Of a stretch of DNA of 38,440 nt, positions 24,551-31,455 are shown one piece after another. This stretch comes from Elusimicrobiota bacterium (GTDB lineage: Bacteria > Elusimicrobiota > Elusimicrobia > UBA1565 > UBA9628). A program made the position numbers and the translations under genes. The number at the start of each line of letters is the position of its first letter. Positions within the stretch are counted from its first letter, which is position 1. The DNA lies in contig JAHFCE010000028.1 in the NCBI GenBank assembly GCA_023249675.1, positions 1 through 38,440 of the forward strand, read 5' to 3'. Under the pieces are notes generated by a model. The model was given only the letters and a program-made list of their open reading frames with translations, was not told the DNA's origin and did no database searches.

Positions 24551-26185
24551 ATGAACTCCAGATCCTTCGTGCCCGCCCCTGTCAACGAGCCCATTCTCTC
24601 CTACGCGCCCGGCAGTCCTGAGCGCGCCAAGTTCTTCGCGCGCCTCAACGAGATGAAGTCCAAGAAGGTCGACGTTCCTCTTTATATCGGCGCCGAGGAG
24701 ATTCGCACCGGCAAGAAGATCGACCTCCGCTCGCCCTACGATCACGAGCAGCTGTTGGGCAAGGCCCATCAAGGCGGCGCGCTGGAGGTGCGCCGGGCGA
24801 TCACGGCCGCGCTCAAGGCGCGCAAGGATTGGTCGCGCATGCCTTTCTCGGCTCGGGCGGCAATTTTTCTGAAAGCCGCCGACCTTCTGGCGGGCGACTG
24901 GCGCTGGACGCTCAACGCGGCCACCATGCTCTGCCAGTCCAAGAACCTCTATCAAGCCGAGATCGACTCTGCCTGCGAGCTCATCGACTTCCTGCGCTTC
25001 AACGCGCACTTTGCGGAGGGCATTTACGCCGCGCAGCCCAACAGCTCGCGCGGAATGTGGAACCGGCTCGAGTACCGCCCGCTCGAGGGCTTCGTCTTCG
25101 CCGTCACGCCCTTCAACTTCACTGCGATCGCGGGCAACCTGCCCACCGCCCCCGCGTTGATGGGAAACACCGTGGTCTGGAAGCCGGCGACTTCGGCCTT
25201 GTACACGGCGCACTTTCTGATGAAGCTCTTTCAAGAGGCGGGCCTGCCGCCGGGCGTGATCAACCTCGTCAGCGGCCCCGCAGCGGAGATCTCGGATGCG
25301 ATCTTGGCCCATCCAGACCTGGCCGGCGTGCACTTCACCGGCAGCACCGGCGTGTTCCACGCGCTGTGGAAGACCGTCGGCGCCAACATCGCCCGCTACA
25401 AGACCTACCCGCGCCTCGTCGGCGAGACCGGCGGCAAGGACTTCGTGCTCGCGCACGCGTCGGCCGATCCCGAGGCCGTCGCGACCGCCCTCGTGCGCGG
25501 AGCCTTCGAGTATCAAGGGCAGAAGTGCTCGGCCGCCTCGCGGGCGTACGTCCCGGCGGGGCTGTGGCCTCAGGTGCGCAAGTCCATGAAGGGCATGCTG
25601 GCGGCCGTCGAAGTCGGCACGCCCGAGGATCCGGGCAATTTCGTCAACGCCATCATCGACCGCCGCGCCTATGAGGGCATCGTGCGCTACATCGACGCCG
25701 CCAAGAAGGTCAAGGGCAACAAGATCGTTTTCGGGGGCACCTACGACTCGTCGAAAGGCTACTTCGTGACGCCGACCGTGATTGAGTCCTCGGACCCGAA
25801 GAGCCTGACTATGTGCGAGGAGGTCTTCGGGCCCGTGCTGACCGTCCACGTGTATCCGGACAATAAATGGAAGGAGACCTTGGCTCTCGTGGACTCGACC
25901 TCGCCGTACGCGCTGACGGGCTCCGTGTTCGCGCGCGATCGACATGTGGTTCTGGAGGCCGAGCGAGCGCTCGTCAACGCCGCGGGGAACTTCTACATCA
26001 ACGACAAGCCCACCGGAGCCGTCGTCGGCCAGCAGCCGTTCGGAGGCGCGCGCGCCTCGGGCACCAACGACAAGGCGGGCTCTTACTTGAACCTGCTGCG
26101 CTGGGTGTCGCCGCGCACCATCAAGGAAACCTTCGATCCGCCGAAGGACTTCCGCTACCCGTTCCTCGCTCGGGACGCGGCCTAA
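24551..26185 (+). CDS. L-glutamate gamma-semialdehyde (1-pyrroline-5-carboxylate) dehydrogenase
   Basis: 544-residue aldehyde dehydrogenase of the ALDH4A1 type (the stand-alone P5CDH group of TIGR01236), which oxidises glutamate semialdehyde to glutamate with NAD+ in proline degradation. Catalytic Cys326 is in YQGQKCSAASRAY and the general base Glu292 in LVGETGGKDFVLAH. VTPFNFTAIAGNLPTAPALM and KPATSA are the NAD-binding region; the C-terminal INDKPTGAVVGQQPFGG is diagnostic. No PutA proline dehydrogenase domain is attached and no separate one is in the window. Start ATG at 24551 lies 29 bp after the receiver gene. Confidence 0.94.
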   Translation: MNSRSFVPAPVNEPILSYAPGSPERAKFFARLNEMKSKKVDVPLYIGAEEIRTGKKIDLRSPYDHEQLLGKAHQGGALEVRRAITAALKARKDWSRMPFSARAAIFLKAADLLAGDWRWTLNAATMLCQSKNLYQAEIDSACELIDFLRFNAHFAEGIYAAQPNSSRGMWNRLEYRPLEGFVFAVTPFNFTAIAGNLPTAPALMGNTVVWKPATSALYTAHFLMKLFQEAGLPPGVINLVSGPAAEISDAILAHPDLAGVHFTGSTGVFHALWKTVGANIARYKTYPRLVGETGGKDFVLAHASADPEAVATALVRGAFEYQGQKCSAASRAYVPAGLWPQVRKSMKGMLAAVEVGTPEDPGNFVNAIIDRRAYEGIVRYIDAAKKVKGNKIVFGGTYDSSKGYFVTPTVIESSDPKSLTMCEEVFGPVLTVHVYPDNKWKETLALVDSTSPYALTGSVFARDRHVVLEAERALVNAAGNFYINDKPTGAVVGQQPFGGARASGTNDKAGSYLNLLRWVSPRTIKETFDPPKDFRYPFLARDAA

Positions 26186-26278
26186 TCCGCAGGCCCCCGA
26201 GCTCTCTGGCGAAGGGCCCAGTCTGAGCCGGGACTTATGACTCTGGTGCGGCCGCGCCGAGACGGCTATGCTGTCGTT

Positions 26279-28036
26279 GTGAGACAAATCGCGGTCTTCC
26301 TGACGTTGTTCCGCAAGGCCATTGCCGCGGCCGTCGCCGCGTCCTTGGTTTTGACCGCGCCTGGTTCGGCCGCCGCCCAGATGGTCGGCTCTCAAATCGC
26401 CGGAAGCGGGCGATCCTCAGCGAGCATGCCTCAGCCGGTCAATCTCCCGGACATGTCGCAGGGCCTCCCGCCCGGCTTAAACGGAGCGATGTTCCCGGGA
26501 ACATCGCCGTCCGTTGGATTGACGCCCGTTCCACAACCCCATGCCGTTGCGGTTGTCGCCGAAGTCAAGAGCGCGGTGATTGCCGCGTCACGTCCAACAC
26601 CGAGAGTCCCTCAGGAGCACTCTCCCGGGCCGAGAGTTTCCTTGGAGCAGATGACGCGGGCGGGGGACGTCGCCGTCTCACCCGCTCTCGGCACGGAGGC
26701 GGCCTGGGCAACGTCCGCGATCGCTTGGGATCGCGCGACTGCGCCCACGGGAGAGGCGAGCAGAGGAGGGGAGCCGGTTGACGTTGTTGAAACGGCTTCT
26801 TCGGGTGATCAGGGTCTCAGCAAGGGCTCTGTCCGCGGCCCGCCGCATTTCTCCGGGCCCCCGCCGTCCGAAGGAAATGGAGCCGGCCCCGGTTCTCCGG
26901 AGTCTCCGCGCCGCCGTGTTCCCACCTGGCTGGTGGCGGGGTTGGGGGTTGCCGCCGCAACCATTATCGGCGGTTTTGTTTTCTTTCCGGCGGCCATGGC
27001 GGCCGGCGCGCAGTCTCTGGTGGTCGCGGCCCTCGGGCAGTCCCTGGGGGCTGTTTTAAGCCAGCATGGGGTGGTCGTGGCGATTTTCGGCGTCGCCGCG
27101 GTTCCAGGTTATTACGTCTCCAACGGCCTCGGCTTTATTTTCGCCTTTCAGCAGGTGGATACGGTCTTCAAGAACCGCTCGGCCAACATTTCATTCGCCA
27201 AAATCTTAACGGGAATAGCGGCTTCCTTGCTCTTGGCACTCAACTGGTCCTTTCTCAGAGCGGATTTCGCGGCCTATCAGAATCTTGTCGGGGTTCTCTC
27301 CTTCGGGCTCCTTATCGCCCAAAAACTTTGGTATGACCGGCACCCTCCGGCGCAGGGCGCGCCGGCGCCTTCCCGGAAGTCTCTGGTGATGAAGACCGGG
27401 GCGAGCGTGGCGGTGGTGGGGGTTTTGACCTACGCCCTCGGCCGTTTGTTGATGTTCGTCTTGCCCATGCTGCCCATGGCAAGCCTCATCGTTCCCTTCA
27501 TGGTTTTGGCCGGGGTCGGCTTCGCCTTCCTGATGCTTCCTGAATATCTCAAGATTGAGAAGGAGAAGTCGATCGGGGATGCCTCGAAAGGGATGGCATG
27601 GTCCTATTTTTTGGCGATGGCCAGCGGGGCCATTTGGGCTGTTTATCAAGGGGCCATGGTCCCCGTCAGCGCCGCCGCTACTAATCTGGCGGCCGTTCTT
27701 GTTTTTACCGGGGCGGCTACCGCGGCAAGTTTTGCTTTCTTCGGCTGGCTGGTGAAGCGCGAGTGGAAGTGGATGCCGCAAAGCCTTCGGATCGGGCCCT
27801 GGACATTGTCTCGTCAAACTGTGGTCTCTCTCGCAGGCCTCGTTGCTCTCTCGATTTTTATGGCCGCGATTTTCGGCCTGGGATATGGTTCTTTGACCTC
27901 CGTGCTGAGCGTTCCTGCCGAGGCCCGCAACCCATTCGCCGCATATCTTTTTTACATCCTTGAAAATGTCTTGGCGGCGGTCGTCACGTTCTTGACCCTG
28001 AGGGCCTTCAAAAAGTACGGCGCGGCCAAACCCTAA
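26279..28036 (+). CDS. Large membrane protein with two PQ-loop/SWEET-like repeats and a disordered N-terminal region
   Basis: 585 residues from GTG 26279, or 599 from ATG 26237. Starting at GTG gives a clean signal sequence (RQIAVFLTLFRKAIAAAV, ending SAAAQ). About 180 residues rich in Pro, Ser, Ala and Gly follow, then a polytopic domain with about ten hydrophobic segments. Two regions look like PQ-loop repeats: FAFQQVDTVFKNRSANISF and MLPEYLKIEKEKSIGDASK, each followed by two hydrophobic helices. In both, the Pro-Gln pair is altered (QQ, PE). A TATGCT 6 nt before the GTG supports that start. Small-molecule transport is possible by analogy with SWEET and PQ-loop proteins, but this is inference. 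Its stop codon overlaps the stop of folD on the other strand. Confidence 0.6.
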   Translation: MRQIAVFLTLFRKAIAAAVAASLVLTAPGSAAAQMVGSQIAGSGRSSASMPQPVNLPDMSQGLPPGLNGAMFPGTSPSVGLTPVPQPHAVAVVAEVKSAVIAASRPTPRVPQEHSPGPRVSLEQMTRAGDVAVSPALGTEAAWATSAIAWDRATAPTGEASRGGEPVDVVETASSGDQGLSKGSVRGPPHFSGPPPSEGNGAGPGSPESPRRRVPTWLVAGLGVAAATIIGGFVFFPAAMAAGAQSLVVAALGQSLGAVLSQHGVVVAIFGVAAVPGYYVSNGLGFIFAFQQVDTVFKNRSANISFAKILTGIAASLLLALNWSFLRADFAAYQNLVGVLSFGLLIAQKLWYDRHPPAQGAPAPSRKSLVMKTGASVAVVGVLTYALGRLLMFVLPMLPMASLIVPFMVLAGVGFAFLMLPEYLKIEKEKSIGDASKGMAWSYFLAMASGAIWAVYQGAMVPVSAAATNLAAVLVFTGAATAASFAFFGWLVKREWKWMPQSLRIGPWTLSRQTVVSLAGLVALSIFMAAIFGLGYGSLTSVLSVPAEARNPFAAYLFYILENVLAAVVTFLTLRAFKKYGAAKP

Positions 28037-28902
28037 GGTCGCGCCCGCCCGCGGCGTTCGGCGAGCAGCACCGCGTTGAGCACGGCGCAGGCGGTGGTCA
28101 CGGGGCCCACGCCGCCGGGAACGGACGTGAGAAGCCCCGCGCGCGAGGCGACTGCGGGCGCGGCGTCACCGAGGGGGCGGCCGCGCACGAGACTGACTCC
28201 CGCGTCGAGCACCAAGGCGCCGCGCTTGACCCAGGACGCCTTGACGAGGCCTGGCGCGCCGGCGGCCAACACGAGCACGTCGGCCTCGCGGCAGAGCGCG
28301 GCGAGGCCCCTCGTGCGCGAGTGGGCCAAGGTCACGGTCATGTCGAGCGTGGAGAGCAGGTGCGCCGCGGGGCGGCCCACGGTCGCGGAGCGGCCGACGA
28401 CGACGGCGCGGCGCCCGGAGAGAGGCGCGCCCGCGGCGAGGGCCAGGCGCGCGAGGGCAAGCGCGGTGCAGGGCATGACAAGCCCCCTCGTCTCTTTCCA
28501 GGTCTTGGCGAGGAACAGACGGCCGTAGGCGCCGGGGGTCACGCCCTCGGCGTCCTTGTCGGACGGAATCGTCGCGGCCGCGTCGGCCGGACTCACGCCG
28601 TGCGGGTAGGGCGTCTCGATGAGAAGAGCATCCGCGGAGGCGTCGGCCGCGAGGTCGGCCAGCAGGCCCAAGGTCTTCGCGCGGGGGCCGGGGGAGAGGC
28701 GGTGCACGACCGCGTCGACGCCGGCGGCGGCGCAGGCCTTCAGTTTGGCCTTGAGGTAGCTTCCCGCGGAGGCGTCGGCCGCCGCGACAATCGCCAAGCG
28801 CGGGGCGCGGCCGCGCCGGCGGGTCACAGCGCCCGCCCGGCGGCGAGCCTCCGCCAGCAGGCGCGCGGCCAGGGCTTTGCCGTCTAGGAATTTGGCGCTC
28901 AT
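28033..28902 (-). CDS. folD: Divergent FolD-family methylenetetrahydrofolate dehydrogenase/cyclohydrolase
   Basis: 289 residues, normal FolD length. The bifunctional enzyme interconverts methylene-, methenyl- and formyl-tetrahydrofolate. Tyr49 and Lys53 (SYLKAKLKAC) align with catalytic Tyr50/Lys54 of E. coli. The NADP site VVVGRSATVGRP and the C-terminal SVPGGVGPVT are recognisable. Two otherwise conserved residues differ: LIETPYP has Glu96 where LVQLPLP has Gln98, and KDAEG has Glu119 where KDVDG has Asp121. PCTP is PCTA. Activity may therefore be changed, most likely that of the cyclohydrolase. The ATG overlaps the panE stop by 4 bp (ATGA). Confidence 0.85.
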   Translation of the reverse strand: MSAKFLDGKALAARLLAEARRRAGAVTRRRGRAPRLAIVAAADASAGSYLKAKLKACAAAGVDAVVHRLSPGPRAKTLGLLADLAADASADALLIETPYPHGVSPADAAATIPSDKDAEGVTPGAYGRLFLAKTWKETRGLVMPCTALALARLALAAGAPLSGRRAVVVGRSATVGRPAAHLLSTLDMTVTLAHSRTRGLAALCREADVLVLAAGAPGLVKASWVKRGALVLDAGVSLVRGRPLGDAAPAVASRAGLLTSVPGGVGPVTTACAVLNAVLLAERRGRARP

Positions 28903-29825
28903 GTCTTCCTTAGACTTTGTTCTAGGCGCGCGATCACGGCGGCGAGGACCTCGAGGGTCGGCGCGGGAATGCGGCGGCGCTTGGCGGCGAGGAGCAGGGG
29001 GCCCATGATCGCGCGGGCTTCGGTGCGGCGGCCGGCGGCGAGGTCTTGAAGCATCGAGTTGCGCTGGCGCGGGGTGTTGCGGCAGGACTGCATGAGCTTG
29101 TCGGCCATGTCCGTGTAGTCGAGGCGGTGGCCGGATGCGGCCGCGGCGGCGGCGGCCTCGCTCAGTGCGGCCAGGGCGACCTCGCGCAGGGCCGGGTCGG
29201 CCTCGATGCGGCCCATTTCCACCGCGCAGGCGGCGGCGAGGGGGTTGACCGCGGCGTTGAAGGCCGCCTTGGTCCAGAGCATGCCGTCTTCGGAGTCCTT
29301 GAGATGCACGCGAAAGCCCGCTTCCACCAGCAAGGCGCGGGCGGCCTCGAGAGCTTTTTCGTTGCCGGTATGGCGCGCGAGCAGGACGTCTTCGCCGCCG
29401 TTGAGCTTGAGTTCGCCCAGCGCAGAGCGGTCTGCGGCGAAATAGCAGATGCCGATGACGGTGCGCTGCGGGCCGTAGGCGCGTCGAAACACCTTCTCGT
29501 GGCCGATTCCATTCTGGAGGGCGACGACGGCGGTTTCCCGAGAGATCCAGCGTTTGGCGGCGGCTGCGGCGCGGCGAGTGTCGCCGGATTTGACGCAGAA
29601 GAAGGCGGCGCGGGCGGGGGGCTTGAGGGTTCGGGCGCTGGCCAACCCCGTGATCTGTTCGCGGCGGCCGTCCGGGGCGGTGACCATGAAGCCGGAGCGG
29701 GCCAAGCGGCGCTCGGCGGCGGCGTCGCGCCCCAGAATTGCGACTGCAACGCCCGCCCGGCGCAGGCCGGCGGCGAGAGAGAGGCCGATCGCTCCGGGGC
29801 CGACCACCAGGACGGGCTTGGGCAC
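28899..29825 (-). CDS. panE: 2-dehydropantoate 2-reductase
   Basis: 308 residues. Reduces ketopantoate to pantoate with NADPH in pantothenate/CoA synthesis. N-terminal Rossmann motif VGPGAIGLSLAAGLRRAG; LQNGIGHE around residue 103; catalytic Lys186 with Asn190 and Asn194 in LWTKAAFNAAVNPLAA, matching Lys176, Asn180 and Asn184 of E. coli PanE. The start is GTG at 29825, directly after the strong terminator of the upstream gene, with CATAAT ending 6 nt before it. Co-transcribed with folD; both are cofactor-pathway genes (folate supplies the methylene group for ketopantoate). Confidence 0.9.
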   Translation of the reverse strand: MPKPVLVVGPGAIGLSLAAGLRRAGVAVAILGRDAAAERRLARSGFMVTAPDGRREQITGLASARTLKPPARAAFFCVKSGDTRRAAAAAKRWISRETAVVALQNGIGHEKVFRRAYGPQRTVIGICYFAADRSALGELKLNGGEDVLLARHTGNEKALEAARALLVEAGFRVHLKDSEDGMLWTKAAFNAAVNPLAAACAVEMGRIEADPALREVALAALSEAAAAAAASGHRLDYTDMADKLMQSCRNTPRQRNSMLQDLAAGRRTEARAIMGPLLLAAKRRRIPAPTLEVLAAVIARLEQSLRKT

Positions 29826-29831
29826 GTCCGG

Positions 29832-29837
29832 ATTATG
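29832..29837 (-). promoter_or_regulatory. Putative -10 box of the panE-folD unit
   Basis: CATAAT on the minus strand, five of six matches, ends 6 nt before the panE GTG. It lies just after the T-run of the preceding terminator, so panE needs its own start site. The -35 position falls inside the terminator stem and does not match. Confidence 0.4.
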
Positions 29838-29839
29838 GC

Positions 29840-29876
29840 AAAAAAAATGGTCCCCGGCGCTTGCGCGCCGGGGACC
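29840..29876 (-). terminator. Strong Rho-independent terminator of the 73-residue protein gene
   Basis: Perfect 12-bp GC-rich stem (29849-29860 paired with 29865-29876) with a 4-nt loop; on the minus strand it is followed by A and then eight T residues. It lies 37 bp after the stop at 29914. This is the clearest terminator in the window. Confidence 0.95.
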
Positions 29877-29913
29877 GACTTCGGCGATTTTTGAGAATCG
29901 TCAGGCGTTCGCC

Positions 29914-30135
29914 TTACGCGTTCACCATCTTCGCGCGAGACACGTCGCCCTTCTTGTCGAGGAAGTATAGGAATCCGGCCTGCTTCTTCACGCCGACCTT
30001 GGCGACCTTCTCCTTCTTGCCGCCCTTCTTGCCGCCGCGGGCCATCTTGGCGCGGGACACGTCGCCCTGCTTGTCGATGTAGTAAAGGAAACCTTGAACC
30101 CGCTCAACGCCGACCTTCTGAACCTTCTCAGCCAT
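29914..30135 (-). CDS. 73-residue basic protein built of two copies of one motif, unknown function
   Basis: Residues 3-31 and 42-70 are two copies of a 29-residue unit with 21 identical positions: E-K-V-x-K-V-G-V, then G-F-L-Y, D-K-x-G-D-V-S-R-A-K-M. A Lys/Gly linker (RGGKKGGKK) joins them. Each unit looks like a short beta-hairpin or sheet with a DKxGD turn, and the protein is strongly basic, so nucleic-acid or ribosome binding is conceivable but unproven. GGAGGT lies 7 bp before the ATG and a strong terminator follows, so it is probably a well-expressed single gene. I do not recognise a named family. Confidence 0.8.
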   Translation of the reverse strand: MAEKVQKVGVERVQGFLYYIDKQGDVSRAKMARGGKKGGKKEKVAKVGVKKQAGFLYFLDKKGDVSRAKMVNA

Positions 30136-30142
30136 TGTCTTG

Positions 30143-30148
30143 ACCTCC
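30143..30148 (-). promoter_or_regulatory. Strong Shine-Dalgarno of the 73-residue protein gene
   Basis: GGAGGT on the minus strand, 7 bp before the ATG at 30135. It is the strongest ribosome binding site in the window, unlike most genes here, which lack one. The leader also holds ACCCC/GGGGT arms (around 30174-30189). A possible -10, TATGCT, lies at 30209-30204. Confidence 0.75.
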
Positions 30149-30214
30149 GTACAGACGCCGGGATCGATACCCCGAGATCCCTGGGGTGCAACGGCAAAAA
30201 TCTAGCATAGTCTC

Positions 30215-30255
30215 CGACGGAGATGCAAGTTTTTCTCGACGGAGGATCGACGGAG
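30215..30255 (-). repeat. Three direct copies of an 8-bp element, helically phased
   Basis: CGACGGAG on the plus strand (CTCCGTCG on the minus) occurs at 30215-30222, 30237-30244 and 30248-30255. Start-to-start distances are 22 and 11 bp, i.e. two and one helical turns. They lie just upstream of, and within, the presumed promoter of the 73-residue protein gene. Looks like a multi-site operator. Confidence 0.5.
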
Positions 30256-30292
30256 AAAAAGCGAGGCCCGGCGGTTTTCTCGTCGGGCCTCG
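30256..30292 (-). terminator. Rho-independent terminator of the HTH gene
   Basis: Nine-base-pair stem CGAGGCCCG/CGGGCCTCG (30262-30270 with 30284-30292), 13-nt loop, then C and TTTTT on the minus strand. It starts 12 bp after the stop of the HTH gene. The T-run directly abuts the third CGACGGAG element. Confidence 0.85.
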
Positions 30293-30303
30293 GTCCGGGC
30301 GGC

Positions 30304-30561
30304 TTATTTGCCGGATTTGTCGAAAAGGGCGATTTGCGTTTCCTGGGGCATGATGAGGCGTTCCTTCAGCCAGGCGTCGACGAGATTCCGAGAGAAGCGG
30401 TACTGGCGGCCGATGCGCGAGGCGGGGATGCGCTTTTGGCGGATGAGGCCGTAGATCTTGGAGCGGCCCATGCTCAGGTACAGAGCGAGCGTCTTGATGT
30501 CCATCACATCAGGCACGGGACCGCTGAGGCCCTTTTTCGCCGACTTTCTCTTCTTTTTCAT
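30304..30561 (-). CDS. Excisionase/MerR-like helix-turn-helix protein
   Basis: 85 residues. After a basic N-terminus (MKKKRKSAKKG) comes an HTH_17/excisionase-type winged helix: VMDIKTLALYLSMGRSKIYGLI with recognition helix around residues 30-42, then RIPASRIGRQYRFSRNLVDAWL. Such small proteins bind DNA as regulators or recombination directionality factors; no integrase or phage gene is near, so regulation is more likely. An inverted repeat covers its predicted transcription start (30567-30604), which would suit autoregulation. The ATG at 30561 has no clear Shine-Dalgarno. Confidence 0.85.
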   Translation of the reverse strand: MKKKRKSAKKGLSGPVPDVMDIKTLALYLSMGRSKIYGLIRQKRIPASRIGRQYRFSRNLVDAWLKERLIMPQETQIALFDKSGK

Positions 30562-30566
30562 GAAAC

Positions 30567-30604
30567 GAGCGTTGAACTCTATTGTTTAGAATCGCGGAAC
30601 GCTC
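30567..30604. repeat. Inverted repeat at the transcription start of the HTH gene
   Basis: GAGCGTT (30567-30573) and AACGCTC (30598-30604) are exact inverted arms, 24 bp apart, between the -10 box and the start codon. The distal arm covers the predicted +1 at about 30600. It could be an operator or a leader hairpin. Confidence 0.45.
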
Positions 30605-30606
30605 AG

Positions 30607-30636
30607 AGTGTATGTCCTTCTATCATCTTTTGTCAA
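30607..30636 (-). promoter_or_regulatory. Promoter of the HTH gene
   Basis: Minus strand: consensus TTGACA at 30636-30631, 18-bp spacer, TACACT at 30612-30607 (four of six). The -35 lies within the last codons of the upstream TPR gene. Predicted start near 30600, leaving a leader of about 39 nt. Confidence 0.6.
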
Positions 30637-31393
30637 GTATTCCACATGCCGCGCCGGGTCTGAAGTGCTCGCGATACGCTGCGGCCTCGCTGCGCTCGCG
30701 GTCGATGGATAACTGGTAGGCCTTGAGGCAGGCCGTGGGGCAGCAGCCCTTGACCGTCCTGACGCCGCAGTCGGGCGCCGCACGCACGCAGGCCCCGAAG
30801 GAGGTTCCCTTCTCGACGCAGGCGTCGAGTGCTGTGAGGCAGTCCTTGAATTTAGGCTGGTATGAGGATTTGGCGGACGCCGGGGCCTTCGCGCAGGAGG
30901 CCTTCACGCCGAGCTCGCAGGCGCGGCGATCGTCCTCTTGCGCGAAGCCCTTCTCGCCCTGGCTGTCGTAGGCGCGCGCGCGGTCGGCGTAGGCTTGCGC
31001 GAAGCCGATGTCGAGCGCCACCGCCCGGTAGAAATCATCGATCGCCGCCGAGGTCTTGCCTGCCTTGAGCAGCAGCACGCCGCGATGGTGGAAGCCCTTC
31101 GCATTTTTTTTGTCGAGCGCCAGGCAGCCCGAGAGATCATCGCGGGCGCCCGCATCGTCGCCATCTTTCTCGCGCAGGCCCGCGCGCGCGCACAGGACCT
31201 TTGCCTTGACCGCGTTCCCGTCGCCGTCTTTCCATGCGGAAAGCGCGTTGGAGTAGGATGCGAAGGCCGCCTTCGGGTCCTTCTCCCGTTCCTCGCGGGC
31301 GCCGCGAGCCGCCCAAGATTTGAACGATTCAGCGCCGGCCGAAGCGGCGGCGAAAAAAGCGATCATGACGGCGAGCGTCAGGCGCAGGCTCAT
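30623..31393 (-). CDS. Secreted TPR protein with a cysteine-rich C-terminal region
   Basis: 256 residues. Signal peptide at 1-21 (AVMIAFFAAASAGA). TPR-like helices cover about residues 25-165 (AAFASYSNALSAW; AGARDDLSGCLALDKKNAKGFHHRG; SAAIDDFYRAVALDIGFAQAYADRARAYDSQG). The last 100 residues hold many cysteines (DCLTALDACVEKG, GACVRAAPDCG, VKGCCPTACLKAYQ), which could form disulfides in the periplasm. No catalytic motif is recognised. It is divergent from rpsF with both promoters in the 100-bp gap. The stop overlaps the -35 of the next gene. Confidence 0.8.
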   Translation of the reverse strand: MSLRLTLAVMIAFFAAASAGAESFKSWAARGAREEREKDPKAAFASYSNALSAWKDGDGNAVKAKVLCARAGLREKDGDDAGARDDLSGCLALDKKNAKGFHHRGVLLLKAGKTSAAIDDFYRAVALDIGFAQAYADRARAYDSQGEKGFAQEDDRRACELGVKASCAKAPASAKSSYQPKFKDCLTALDACVEKGTSFGACVRAAPDCGVRTVKGCCPTACLKAYQLSIDRERSEAAAYREHFRPGAACGILDKR

Positions 31394-31408
31394 GGCTTAT
31401 CAGTGGAA

Positions 31409-31437
31409 AGCGTAACACGGGCTTGCTTGCGCGTCAA
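31409..31437 (-). promoter_or_regulatory. Putative promoter of the TPR gene
   Basis: Minus strand: TTGACG at 31437-31432, 17-bp spacer, TACGCT at 31414-31409. The -35 is good, the -10 only matches the T, A and final T positions. The -10 ends 15 nt before the ATG. Confidence 0.4.
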
Positions 31438-31455
31438 GCGCTCTCGAAAAAACGC

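Noticed and set aside
26186-26236. Terminator GGCCC/GGGCC after the P5C dehydrogenase gene
   Set aside because: Five-base stem with a long loop and no T-run.
24518-26395. A 625-codon open frame on the minus strand opposite the P5C dehydrogenase gene
   Set aside because: Arg/Gly/Val/His-rich translation with no motif, mirroring codon structure of the real GC-rich gene on the plus strand; the plus-strand product has catalytic Cys and Glu.
29832-29876. A riboswitch or attenuator controlling panE
   Set aside because: The perfect stem and T-run sit right after the 73-residue protein gene and upstream of the panE -10, so it is a terminator for the preceding gene; no alternative antiterminator pairing was seen.
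30304-30561. Excisionase marking a prophage or integrative element
   Set aside because: No integrase, attachment repeats or phage genes are nearby; flanking genes are chromosomal, so a regulator is more likely.
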